DNA of 64,000 nt, taken from contig CAYSCA010000002.1 of the NCBI GenBank assembly GCA_964429465.1, forward strand, positions 1 to 64,000, written 5' to 3'. The DNA is from Ferrovibrio sp964429465. GTDB lineage: Bacteria; Pseudomonadota; Alphaproteobacteria; Ferrovibrionales; Ferrovibrionaceae. A model generated the notes under the pieces. That model had not been told where the DNA came from, ran no database searches, and saw only the letters and a program-made list of their open reading frames with translations. Below are positions 18,505-27,024 of this stretch, piece by piece (the first letter of the stretch is position 1; the number at the start of each line of letters is the position of its first letter). Both the position numbers and the translations under genes were made by a program.

Positions 18505-19740
18505 TCAGGACGCCAGCCCGAAGCGTCGTGCCAGCTCGGCAATGCCGGCGGACATGCCGAACTTATTGCGCACCTTCGCCGCGCCGGCCGCCCCGAGCCG
18601 GACCCGCAATGCCGGATCCAGGATCAGGCGGCTCAGCGCCACGCCCAGCGCCTCGATATCGTCGGCAGGCACCAGCAGGCCGGTTTCGCCATCGACGATC
18701 AGCTCGGGAATTGCCGAGATGTCCGTGGCGGCGCAGGCCAGCCCCTGGCTCTGGGCTTCCATCAGTACGTTCGGCAGCCCGTCCATGTCGCCATCCCGGT
18801 CGCGCCGGCAGGCAAGGACAAAGGCGTCGGCGGCGCGATAGGCGGCTATCACGGCATCCTGCGCCTGCGCGCCCTGCCACTCGATCCGGTCCGCGATCCC
18901 GAGCTGCTGCGAAAGCGTCCGCAATTGCGGCAGCAGGGGCCCGCCGCCAACATGGATGAGTCGCCAATGCAGATCGCCGGGCAGCCGGGCCAATGCCTGC
19001 AGCAGCAGGTCGAAACCCTTCTTTTCCACAGCGCGGCCGACCGACAGCAGCCGCACCGGATCGGCGGGGTCGCGGCCATCGCGGTCCGGCCGCCAATGCG
19101 GCGGGTCGGGAAACCGCGTGAAGTCGACGCCGTGATAAACGAGGGCCACCTTGCCCGGATCGCCCAGCGCGGCGAGATGGGTAACGTTATGGGCCGTGCA
19201 GGTGACCACCCAGTCGCAATCGGCCAACTTCTCCCGTTTTTCCCATTCGGGCGTAATCCAGATGTCGCGGGCATGGGCGGAGGCCGTCCAGGGTATCTGG
19301 CGCACCATCGCGGCATACCGGGTCACCGAGCCGGGTGTATGGATGAAATGGGCATGAAGGCGCCGGAAATGCTCGGGCAGTTCGGCCGCGAGGACCAATG
19401 CCTGGCCGAAGCGGCGGATCCGGTTGGGCGTCAGGTCCCGCTTGAGGTCCCGCCACCATGTCGCCCGCGCCGTTTTGTATCCGGGCAGACGCCGGACTTG
19501 CCACCAGCAGCGCAGGACGCGCAGCGGCTCCTGATAAAGGTATTCCGGAAGGTAGAGCACTGACGCCCGAATACGGTCATGAAGGGGATGACGCTTGCGG
19601 TCGGTCGGATGGCGCAGGGACACGATCAGGATATCCAGCCCGCGTTCTTCCAATGCGGCGATTTCCTGGGCAATGAAGGTTTCCGACAGTCGCGGATAAC
19701 CCTTGAGGACAAATGCAACGGGAGCTGCCACGCTCGACAT
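18505..19740 (-). CDS. Glycosyltransferase family 4 protein
   Basis: A GT-B enzyme of about 411 residues from the start MSSVAAPVAFVLKGYPRL. The KGYPRLSETFIAQEI opening and LLSVGRAVEKKGFDLLLQAL are typical for the group that includes colanic-acid-type transferases. The donor region is ACRRDRDGDMDGLPNVLMEA. The frame is open a further 41 codons upstream to 19863, but that would run into the neighbouring gene and has no sequence character of this family. A GTG six bases before the ATG is an alternative start. Confidence 0.87.
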   Translation of the reverse strand: MSSVAAPVAFVLKGYPRLSETFIAQEIAALEERGLDILIVSLRHPTDRKRHPLHDRIRASVLYLPEYLYQEPLRVLRCWWQVRRLPGYKTARATWWRDLKRDLTPNRIRRFGQALVLAAELPEHFRRLHAHFIHTPGSVTRYAAMVRQIPWTASAHARDIWITPEWEKREKLADCDWVVTCTAHNVTHLAALGDPGKVALVYHGVDFTRFPDPPHWRPDRDGRDPADPVRLLSVGRAVEKKGFDLLLQALARLPGDLHWRLIHVGGGPLLPQLRTLSQQLGIADRIEWQGAQAQDAVIAAYRAADAFVLACRRDRDGDMDGLPNVLMEAQSQGLACAATDISAIPELIVDGETGLLVPADDIEALGVALSRLILDPALRVRLGAAGAAKVRNKFGMSAGIAELARRFGLAS

Positions 19741-19768
19741 AGTCACTGAATGAAGGGGGATACGACTC

Positions 19769-20995
19769 TCAGCCGCGCAGCTCGACGATATTGTCGCCGG
19801 CGGGCGCCGTCGCCGGCCTGAGCCAGGGCAGGACCAGTCGGTCGACGTTGTCCAGGCCTTCAAGCAGGCCGGGGATCACCACCTCGGACGGGAGCGGCTG
19901 CCGCGGCAGGTGGCGCAATGCCGCGGCCATCGCGGCTGGGTCGTAGCTGCCGTCATCCTCTAGCATCCGCACCAGGCCAAGCTTTTCTGCGCGATGTGCC
20001 CGGATGAACTGCTCCATGCGGGGACGCTTTCGCGGCACGATAATGGCCCGCTTGTCCAGCGAGAGGATTTCACAAAAGGTGTTGTAGCCGCCCATGGCGA
20101 CGACGCCGACCGCATTCTGGACCAGATGCTCCATATGCGCATCAAATGTGATTGCCTCGACGCGCGGCAAGTGCGCAACGCGATTCAGGAATTCGATGCG
20201 GCGCTCGCGCTGCATGAACGGCCCGAGTACGATCAGCGCCGGATAGGGCAGGATTTCGTGGCTTTCGTAGGCGCGCAGCACCCAGTCGATCAGCCCTTCG
20301 CCATCGCCTCCGCCGCCCGGTGTCACCAGCAGAAAGGGGCGCTGGGTGATTTCAGGCAGCTGATGCTCGGGCGGGGTTTCAGCCGAGAAACGCGGCAGAT
20401 ATCCGGTGTAGACGACTTTCCGGCGCACCCGTTCCGGCAGCGCGATCCCCTCCAGCGGGTCGCAGAACTGCGGCAGGCCGTAGACCCAGATCTGGTCGAA
20501 CAGATTCTTGAGGGCCGGCATGACATTCTTGCGTTCCCATTCCGGCGCGAGGGCGCTGGGTTCGTCCATGACGTCGCGCAGGCCGAGCACCAGCCGGGTG
20601 CCGCGAGCCTTCAGCATCTTCATGGTTTCCAGAACCTCGCCTCGGAGGCCAAGCGGCTCCTTGTCGACGATGAAAATATCGGGGTCGAAAATCCGAGCAG
20701 TATGCTGAATGATCTCGGCCCGGATCTTCAGCGTCTCGTCAATGCCCATGGGCAGGTTAAGAGAAGTGTACTGACCATCCCGAAGCTTGATCACGCCGGG
20801 GATACGGACGAAGTCCACCCGGCTGCGGAAATCGAAGCTGCCGATGATGGGGGAGCCAGAAATGATCAGGACCGACATGTCTCGGTGGCGTTCCACCAGA
20901 GCATGGGCCAACGTGCGGCATCGGCGCAAATGGCCCAAGCCGAAGGTGTCGTGGCTGTAGATCAGCACACGGGTTCCGTCGCTGCGCGATACCAT
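19769..20995 (-). CDS. MurG-like glycosyltransferase (GT28-type), first gene of the operon
   Basis: About 408 residues beginning MVSRSDGTRVLIYSHDTFG. The start at 20995 is supported by an AAGGGGGG ribosome site; the longer frame to 21085 lacks one. The protein has the GLGHLRRCRTLAHAL entry loop, an FDPDIFIVDKEPLGLRGE segment, VTPGGGGDGEGLIDWVL and a MGGYNTFCEILSL donor site. It resembles the 15618-16778 product. It is the first gene of the minus-strand operon and is divergent from the ABC-like gene at 21173. Confidence 0.82.
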   Translation of the reverse strand: MVSRSDGTRVLIYSHDTFGLGHLRRCRTLAHALVERHRDMSVLIISGSPIIGSFDFRSRVDFVRIPGVIKLRDGQYTSLNLPMGIDETLKIRAEIIQHTARIFDPDIFIVDKEPLGLRGEVLETMKMLKARGTRLVLGLRDVMDEPSALAPEWERKNVMPALKNLFDQIWVYGLPQFCDPLEGIALPERVRRKVVYTGYLPRFSAETPPEHQLPEITQRPFLLVTPGGGGDGEGLIDWVLRAYESHEILPYPALIVLGPFMQRERRIEFLNRVAHLPRVEAITFDAHMEHLVQNAVGVVAMGGYNTFCEILSLDKRAIIVPRKRPRMEQFIRAHRAEKLGLVRMLEDDGSYDPAAMAAALRHLPRQPLPSEVVIPGLLEGLDNVDRLVLPWLRPATAPAGDNIVELRG

Positions 20996-21172
20996 ACCGG
21001 GTACCCCCCTTGGGACCTCTGCCGGGACTATGGCACAGGCTCCCGCCCGAGGCCAAGGCCCTGACATATAGGTGATTCCCGCCACGTTCCGGGCCGGCCG
21101 CGGTCATTGGCGGCGGGGGCGGGCTGGGCTAAGGTCCTGCAATAATTCGGGAAGGCTACGGGGAAAGGCTCC

Positions 21173-23827
21173 GTGGAGAAGAATCTTTATCGTTTCATCC
21201 TGAAGCACAGTCTAAGGCAGCAGGTCATCATCGTCCTGCTCTCGGTCGCGTCCTTCATCCCCTATTACTATTACCTGAGCATGCCCAAGGCGATCGTTAA
21301 CCAGGGCATCGAGGGGAAGGATGTCGGTTTCCCGGTCGACCTGCTCGGGTTGGGCTGGGTGAGCCTGGATCATACCGGCTATCTGCTGGTCCTGTGTTTC
21401 GGCTTCCTTGTCCTGGTGCTGGTGCAGCAGGGCTTCAAATACGCGATCAACCTGTTCCAGGGGATTGCCGGCGAACGGATGCTGCGCCGGCTGCGATACA
21501 TCCTGTATGCCCAGATCCTCCGTTTTCCGCTGCCGACCTTTCGCCGCACCAGCCAGGGCGAGATCATTCCGATGGTGATCGCCGAGGTGGAACCCATCGG
21601 CGGTTTTATCGGCGAAAGCTTCGCGCTGCCGATCTTCCAGGGCGGCATGCTGCTGGTGATCTTCACCTTCCTGCTGATCCAGAATCCTTTGATGGCCCTT
21701 GCGGCCGTCTCGCTCTACCCGATCCAGTTCTACTTCGTCCCGAAGATGCAGGCCAAGGTGCGCGCCCTGGGCCGCGAACGGATCAAAAACCAGCGCCGGA
21801 TGTCCGATCGCATCGGCGAGTCCATCAGCGGCATCACCGAATTGCACGCCCATGATGCCTCGAACCGGATGCTCGCCGAATTTTCCCGCAGGCTGAGCGT
21901 GAGTTACTGGATCAGGGTCGAGATCTTCCAGCGTAAATTCATGATCAAGTTCCTGAATAACTTCATTCAGCAGCTTGGCCCGTTTTTCTTCTATACGATC
22001 GGCGGCTATCTGGTCATCAAGGGCAGCATGGATGTCGGTACGATCGTCGCCGCCGTGAATGCGCACAAGGAGATGGCGGCTCCCTGGAAGGAACTGCTCA
22101 ATCACTACCAGACGCGCGAAGACGTGAAGCAGAAATACGAGCAGGTGATCAGCCAGTTCGAGCCGGCCGGCATGCGCTCTCCCGACGACCAGCATGTCGA
22201 ACCCGAGGACGCTCCGCCGTTGTCTGGTGCCATCGTCGCGTCGGGCGTCGCATTGTTCGATGACCAGGGGCATCCGGTGCTCGAAGGTGTGAACCTGACT
22301 ATCCCCTGGCCGGCGCGTGTGGCGATCGTCGGCGACAATGGTCGCGACGAGTTCCTTCAGTTGCTGGCCCGCACGCTGGCGCCTTCCAGAGGAAAGGTGA
22401 CCATCAACAATCACAATCTCGCCGATCTGCCGGAAACGGTGACCGGACGGCGGCTGGCCTATGTCGGCCCCAGTGCCTATATCTTCAACACCACGCTCGG
22501 CGACAATCTTCTTTTCGGCCTGCGTCATCGGCCGCTGGTCGCGCGCGAGCTGACAGACGAGACATTGCGCCGCTACGAGCGTGAGCGGGCGGAAGCCCTT
22601 GCATCGGGTAATTCCGATCTTGATCCTGATGCCGACTGGACCGATTACGCCGCTGCCGGGGTGCAGAATCGCGACGAACTGCGCAACGCTGCCATTTCAG
22701 CGCTGCAGGTCGCGGCTTTCGACGAGGATGTCTACCAGATCGGCATGCGCGGCACGATCGATCCAGACCGCTATCCTGACGTCGCAGAACGGGTGCTGGA
22801 GGCGCGCCGGACATTCCGCAGCCGCCTGCGCGATGGCGAGCTGGCCGACCTGGTCGAGAGCTGGGATCCCAGGCGCTACAACAGCAACGCCACCGTCGCA
22901 GAGAATTTGATGTTCGGCACGGCGCGGAACGGCATCTATCACGAGGACAATCTTGCGCGCGACCCGCATGTGCTGAGCGTTCTCGATCAGGTTGGATTGC
23001 GGCGGCGCTTCCTTGAGATCGGTCACGAGGTAGCCAGCACGATGGTGGAACTGTTCGCCGACCTGCCTCCGGACCATGAATTCTTCCAGCAATTCAGCTT
23101 CATCTCCTCGGAGGACCTGCCCGAGTACAAGGACCTGCTCCTTCGCGCCAAACCCGAGTCCCTGGATCAGCTGGCGGAGCCCGACAGGGTGCGGCTCATG
23201 TCCTTGCCGTTCAAGCTTGTCCTGGCCCGTCACCGCCTGGGGCATTTCAACGAAGATGAGCGCGAGGCCATTCTGCGGGGACGCGAGATCTTCGCCCAGA
23301 CCTTGCCGGAGGCACGGCGCGACGCGATCGCGTTCTTTGACCCGGAGTATTTTACCGTCTCGTCCAGCATCGTCGACAATATCCTGTTCGGCCGGGTTGC
23401 CTACGGGCAGGCCCAGGCGCAGGAAAAGATCGGCCATGTCATCGCAGATGTCGTCGAGCAGCTGAAGCTGCGCGAGCCGATCATCGAGATCGGCCTGCAG
23501 TTCGAGGTCGGCATCGCAGGCGCGCGCTTGAGCGCTGCGCAGCGGCAGAAGCTCGCGATCGCCCGGGCAATGCTCAAGCGGCCCGACTGGCTGATGCTGT
23601 CGGAATCCACGGCGGCATTGGACCCGCGCAGTCATGCTGCGGTCATCCGCGCCGTCACCCAGGCACGCACTTTAAGCGGTCTGATATGGTCATTGCAGCG
23701 GGTTGCCGACTGCGAGGAATTCGACACGATTCTCGTTCTGGAGAATGGACGGGTGATCCAGATGGGTTCCTTTGCCGACCTGTCGGAGCGACAGGGGCGG
23801 TTCAAAGACATGCTGGTGCCGGCATGA
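21173..23827 (+). CDS. ABC-exporter-like protein with degenerate ATPase motifs and a large insert
   Basis: An 884-residue protein starting at GTG after a GGGGAAAGG site. Residues 1-330 form an ABC-exporter-type membrane domain (helices near 17-36, 70-90, 150-195, 270-300). The nucleotide-binding region starts near 355, but every catalytic motif is altered: the Walker A position reads GDNGRDE (387-393) with no GKS/T; the signature is LSAAQ (786-790) instead of LSGGQ; the Walker B Asp is Ser810, though the next Glu811 is kept; the switch His is Gln842. About 300 extra residues lie between the first Q-loop-like segment and the signature. That segment, ending DNLLFG (about 444), recurs as ENLMFG (about 577) and DNILFG (about 735). 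It is unlikely to hydrolyse ATP normally. It heads an operon with a cyclic-nucleotide sensor. Confidence 0.85.
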   Translation: MEKNLYRFILKHSLRQQVIIVLLSVASFIPYYYYLSMPKAIVNQGIEGKDVGFPVDLLGLGWVSLDHTGYLLVLCFGFLVLVLVQQGFKYAINLFQGIAGERMLRRLRYILYAQILRFPLPTFRRTSQGEIIPMVIAEVEPIGGFIGESFALPIFQGGMLLVIFTFLLIQNPLMALAAVSLYPIQFYFVPKMQAKVRALGRERIKNQRRMSDRIGESISGITELHAHDASNRMLAEFSRRLSVSYWIRVEIFQRKFMIKFLNNFIQQLGPFFFYTIGGYLVIKGSMDVGTIVAAVNAHKEMAAPWKELLNHYQTREDVKQKYEQVISQFEPAGMRSPDDQHVEPEDAPPLSGAIVASGVALFDDQGHPVLEGVNLTIPWPARVAIVGDNGRDEFLQLLARTLAPSRGKVTINNHNLADLPETVTGRRLAYVGPSAYIFNTTLGDNLLFGLRHRPLVARELTDETLRRYERERAEALASGNSDLDPDADWTDYAAAGVQNRDELRNAAISALQVAAFDEDVYQIGMRGTIDPDRYPDVAERVLEARRTFRSRLRDGELADLVESWDPRRYNSNATVAENLMFGTARNGIYHEDNLARDPHVLSVLDQVGLRRRFLEIGHEVASTMVELFADLPPDHEFFQQFSFISSEDLPEYKDLLLRAKPESLDQLAEPDRVRLMSLPFKLVLARHRLGHFNEDEREAILRGREIFAQTLPEARRDAIAFFDPEYFTVSSSIVDNILFGRVAYGQAQAQEKIGHVIADVVEQLKLREPIIEIGLQFEVGIAGARLSAAQRQKLAIARAMLKRPDWLMLSESTAALDPRSHAAVIRAVTQARTLSGLIWSLQRVADCEEFDTILVLENGRVIQMGSFADLSERQGRFKDMLVPA

Positions 23828-23849
23828 CGACTGCGAGGGAGAAGCAAAG

Positions 23850-24311
23850 ATGAGCCTGAACGAAGAAGTCGAATTGCTGCGGCGTATTCCGCTTTTTGCC
23901 AAGATCGAGCCCTCGAAACTCAAGCTGCTTGCCTTCACCAGCCAGCGGTTGACCTATAAACCTGGCGATGTGCTGTTTCGGCAGGGTGACCCGGGAGATG
24001 CCGCTTTCGTCATTATCGGCGGCGAGGCCAATGTCGTGGTTGATACGCCTGGCGGACCGCTTACCGTCGCTCATCTCAAGCAGAATGACTTTGTCGGCGA
24101 GATCGCTATTTTGTGCGATGTTCCGCGAACGGCAACAGTTTCGGCCGCCAGCGAGGTTACCACCCTGCGGATCGAGAAAGACCTCTTCTTCCGGCTGATC
24201 AACGACTTCCCCCAGATCGCCGTGGAGATCATGCGCGTTCTGGCGCAGCGACTGGAGCGCACCACCGCCGATCTCAGAGCCCTCTCTGCCCGGGTGCAAA
24301 ACCCCGCATGA
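23850..24311 (+). CDS. Cyclic-nucleotide-binding domain protein
   Basis: A 153-residue single-domain protein. It carries the cNMP-binding beta-roll: LLRRIPLFAKIEPSKLKLL, the conserved glycines YKPGDVLFRQGDPGDAAFVI, and the phosphate-binding cassette VGEIAILCDVPRTATV, with the Glu and Arg that contact cyclic nucleotide. The C-terminal helix (LINDFPQIAVEIMRVLAQRL) follows. No DNA-binding domain is attached, so it would act as a sensor or partner subunit and not as a Crp-type regulator. Start supported by GAGGGAG. It lies 22 bases after the ABC-like gene and overlaps the next gene by 4 bases. Confidence 0.9.
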   Translation: MSLNEEVELLRRIPLFAKIEPSKLKLLAFTSQRLTYKPGDVLFRQGDPGDAAFVIIGGEANVVVDTPGGPLTVAHLKQNDFVGEIAILCDVPRTATVSAASEVTTLRIEKDLFFRLINDFPQIAVEIMRVLAQRLERTTADLRALSARVQNPA

Positions 24312-24796
24312 GCCGGCTGGACAGCTTCATCCGGCGTCTTGAGGCGCAGCGCATTGTGCTGAACTGGGCGGTGGAGCAGATCGCAGGGCAGCCGGGGATC
24401 ATACTCGAACTGGGCCTCGGGAATGGCCGTACCTACGACCATCTGCGCGAGAAACTGCCGGGTCGGACCATTTTTGCTTTCGATCGCGCCATCAACGCCA
24501 ATCCGCGCTCGGTTCCGCCGGAGCAATACATGGTGTTGGGTGATTTTGTCGAAACCCTGCCGGCTTTCGCGCAGCAGCATCCTTCCGGGGCTGCGCTGAT
24601 CCACAGCGATGCCGGACTTGGCGATCCGGAAGCCAATGCACGCCAGGTCCGGATGCTCAGTGATCTGATCCCGCCACTGGCAGCATTGGGAGCGCTGATC
24701 ATAAGCGATCAGAAACTCGTACATCCGGCGCTGCAGCAGCAACCATTGCCGCCCCTTGTCAATCCGGACAGGTATTTCATCTATCGGCGGACCTGA
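24308..24796 (+). CDS. Small class I SAM-dependent methyltransferase
   Basis: A 162-residue protein that starts in the ATGA overlap with the upstream gene. The SAM motif is IILELGLGNGRTYDHLRE (about residues 30-47), followed by an acidic strand end (IFAFDRAI) and a short C-terminal half (AALGALIISDQKLVHPAL). It is short for the class and lacks a clear acceptor domain. The placement suggests a partner of the cyclic-nucleotide sensor and the degenerate ABC protein. Confidence 0.78.
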   Translation: MSRLDSFIRRLEAQRIVLNWAVEQIAGQPGIILELGLGNGRTYDHLREKLPGRTIFAFDRAINANPRSVPPEQYMVLGDFVETLPAFAQQHPSGAALIHSDAGLGDPEANARQVRMLSDLIPPLAALGALIISDQKLVHPALQQQPLPPLVNPDRYFIYRRT

Positions 24797-24836
24797 CAAT
24801 AAATATACGTATAATACCGAGAGCGGGAGGGGGGAC

Positions 24837-26969
24837 ATGAAACCGCAGAGGAAACGGATCGCCATTCTGGGTGGCGGCGTCGCCGCGTTGACCAGCGCCT
24901 TCTATCTGGCCAGCCGGCCCGGTGCTGCCGAACTATACGACATCACGATCTATTCGCTCGGCTGGCGGCTGGGCGGTAAATGTGCCACCGGGCGCAATCT
25001 GGATATGGCATACCGGATCGAGGAACACGGCATCCACGGTTTCCTTGGATCCTACTACAACACATTGTCCCTGATGACGCGGACCTATGACATGCTTGGC
25101 CGCAAGCCGGGAGAGCCGCTGGCGAGCTTTGAGGAGGCCTTCTATCCGATCGACTCTATTGTGTGCTGGGAATTCCGCGACAGCCGCTGGGTGAGCTGGC
25201 CGATCACCATGCCGCGCAACAGCCTGAAACCCTGGGAGCCGGAATCCCTTCCGGAGCTGCGGGACTGGATAAAGGCACTGATTACGTTCATGGGCGGGCT
25301 GTTCGAGCATCATGCCCGAAACATGTCCACCGGCATGGATATGGGCCTGGCGGGCCGGCTCATGAAGCGCCTCCTGAATGAGGCGGAATCGGTGATCGAG
25401 GGGCGTGGCCATGCTCTGCTGGAAGCGATCTGGCTGGGCTTCAAGCATGAGGCCGAGCGCCTGATGGAAGGCAACGATGCCCTGCGCCATCTGTACATGA
25501 CGCTGGATTACTTCCTGACCATTCTGCGCGGCGTTATCAAGGATGATGTGATCAACAAGGGTTTCGACCAGCTGGACGACGAGAATTTCTCGGACTGGTT
25601 CGCCCGTCACGGCGGATCGATGCTGACGATCTCCTCGCCGCTCAGCATGAATACGCCAAATCTGTCGTACCAGTACCCGGACGGCGATACCACGAGGCCG
25701 CCGCAGATGGCCGCCGGTGCATATCTGCACTGGACGCTTCGTGAATTTGCCTATCTGGGTTCCTTTGGCTGGCTGTTTGCCGCCGGCACCGGCGATACCG
25801 TTGTGGCGCCGCTTTACCTCGTGCTGAAGCGGCTGGGCGTGAAATTCGAGCTGTTCCACAAAGTGCGCGAGATCACCGCGGCAGGCAAATCCGTCGACGA
25901 GGTGGTCTTCGATATCCAGGCGACGCCGAAAGATCCCGCCAAAGGCTATGATCCGCTGATCGAGCTGCCGCTGCAGCAGTTCGGCGGCCGGAGCTTGCCG
26001 GTCTGGCCCGATCGCCCCCTCTACGACCAGCTGGTCGAAGGGGAGGCGATGAAGGCCGCCGGACCCGATATCGAATCCTACTGGTCGTCATGGAAGCCTG
26101 TTGCCGAAAAGCGACTCAAGGCCGGCCGCGACTTCGACACGGTGATCTGCGCGATCTCCATCGGCGCACTGCCGATCATTGCGCCGCGGCTGATGCAGGC
26201 CGATCCAAGATGGCCGGCCATGACCGAAGCGATCAAGACGGTGCAGACCCAGACGCTGCAGATCTGGATGAAGCGCACGCTCAAGGAGATGGGACTCCCA
26301 TTCGACTTCAAGAACTATGACCGGCTGATCGGCGCAACCTTCGTCAACCCGATCGACGGCGTGGCAGATTTCACCGATCTGATCCCGGTGGAAGCCTGGC
26401 CGGAAGACAACGCGCCCCGGTCGCTGCTCTATTTTTCCGGCGCCACGCCGCAATACGGCGCGCAACCTCCGTTCAGCGATCACGATTACCCCAAACGCGA
26501 ATATGCCCGGGTAAAATACCAGGCGCAGCAATATCTGCAGGCCAGCATGGGTATCCTGTTGCCGAAAGCGGTGACCAACGCCGTCAATCCGCCGGGAGAT
26601 CAGATCGGATTCGACTTTTCCGAACTGGTTTGCCTGAAAAACGACGCAGCCACGTTAGGCGTGGCGCGGCTGGATCAGCAATTCTGGAAGCCGAATATCG
26701 ATCCCAGCGAACGCTACGTCACCTCGCCGCCGGGCAGCACCAAATACCGCCTGAAGGCCTGGGATTCCGGTTTCAGCAACCTCGTCCTGGCCGGCGACTG
26801 GATCTATACCGGGCTGAATGTCGGCAGTTTCGAGGGGGCCTGTATGGGCGGCAAGCTGGCGGCGCACGCGATAGATCCTGAAGCGATGCCATTGCAATCG
26901 GTGTACGGTTACCCGCCGTCGCAGGGACGGCCGGCAGTGACTCCGGAGCCGGAGATCACACCAGCCTGA
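24837..26969 (+). CDS. FAD-dependent amine oxidase/phytoene-desaturase-like oxidoreductase
   Basis: A 710-residue flavoprotein. The N-terminus has the dinucleotide-binding Rossmann motif IAILGGGVAALTSAFYL and the second flavin motif SLGWRLGGKC. The C-terminus has the family FAD-contact motif LAGDWIYTGLNVGSFEGA, found in carotenoid desaturases, hydroxysqualene-type enzymes and amine oxidases. At 710 residues it is longer than most desaturases, with an extended helical middle (about 130-260). The start ATG follows a GGGAGGGGGG site. The substrate is not recognisable; no carotenoid or hopanoid genes are nearby. Confidence 0.82.
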   Translation: MKPQRKRIAILGGGVAALTSAFYLASRPGAAELYDITIYSLGWRLGGKCATGRNLDMAYRIEEHGIHGFLGSYYNTLSLMTRTYDMLGRKPGEPLASFEEAFYPIDSIVCWEFRDSRWVSWPITMPRNSLKPWEPESLPELRDWIKALITFMGGLFEHHARNMSTGMDMGLAGRLMKRLLNEAESVIEGRGHALLEAIWLGFKHEAERLMEGNDALRHLYMTLDYFLTILRGVIKDDVINKGFDQLDDENFSDWFARHGGSMLTISSPLSMNTPNLSYQYPDGDTTRPPQMAAGAYLHWTLREFAYLGSFGWLFAAGTGDTVVAPLYLVLKRLGVKFELFHKVREITAAGKSVDEVVFDIQATPKDPAKGYDPLIELPLQQFGGRSLPVWPDRPLYDQLVEGEAMKAAGPDIESYWSSWKPVAEKRLKAGRDFDTVICAISIGALPIIAPRLMQADPRWPAMTEAIKTVQTQTLQIWMKRTLKEMGLPFDFKNYDRLIGATFVNPIDGVADFTDLIPVEAWPEDNAPRSLLYFSGATPQYGAQPPFSDHDYPKREYARVKYQAQQYLQASMGILLPKAVTNAVNPPGDQIGFDFSELVCLKNDAATLGVARLDQQFWKPNIDPSERYVTSPPGSTKYRLKAWDSGFSNLVLAGDWIYTGLNVGSFEGACMGGKLAAHAIDPEAMPLQSVYGYPPSQGRPAVTPEPEITPA

Positions 26970-27024
26970 TACTGGTGGGCTCCTGCCGTGTTGGTTACCA
27001 TTCCGTGCTTTGGGGATTGAATTG

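Noticed and set aside
17803..19563. A 586-codon plus-strand frame opposite the two GT4 genes
   Set aside because: Antisense shadow of well-defined GT-B proteins; compositionally biased and without a start context.
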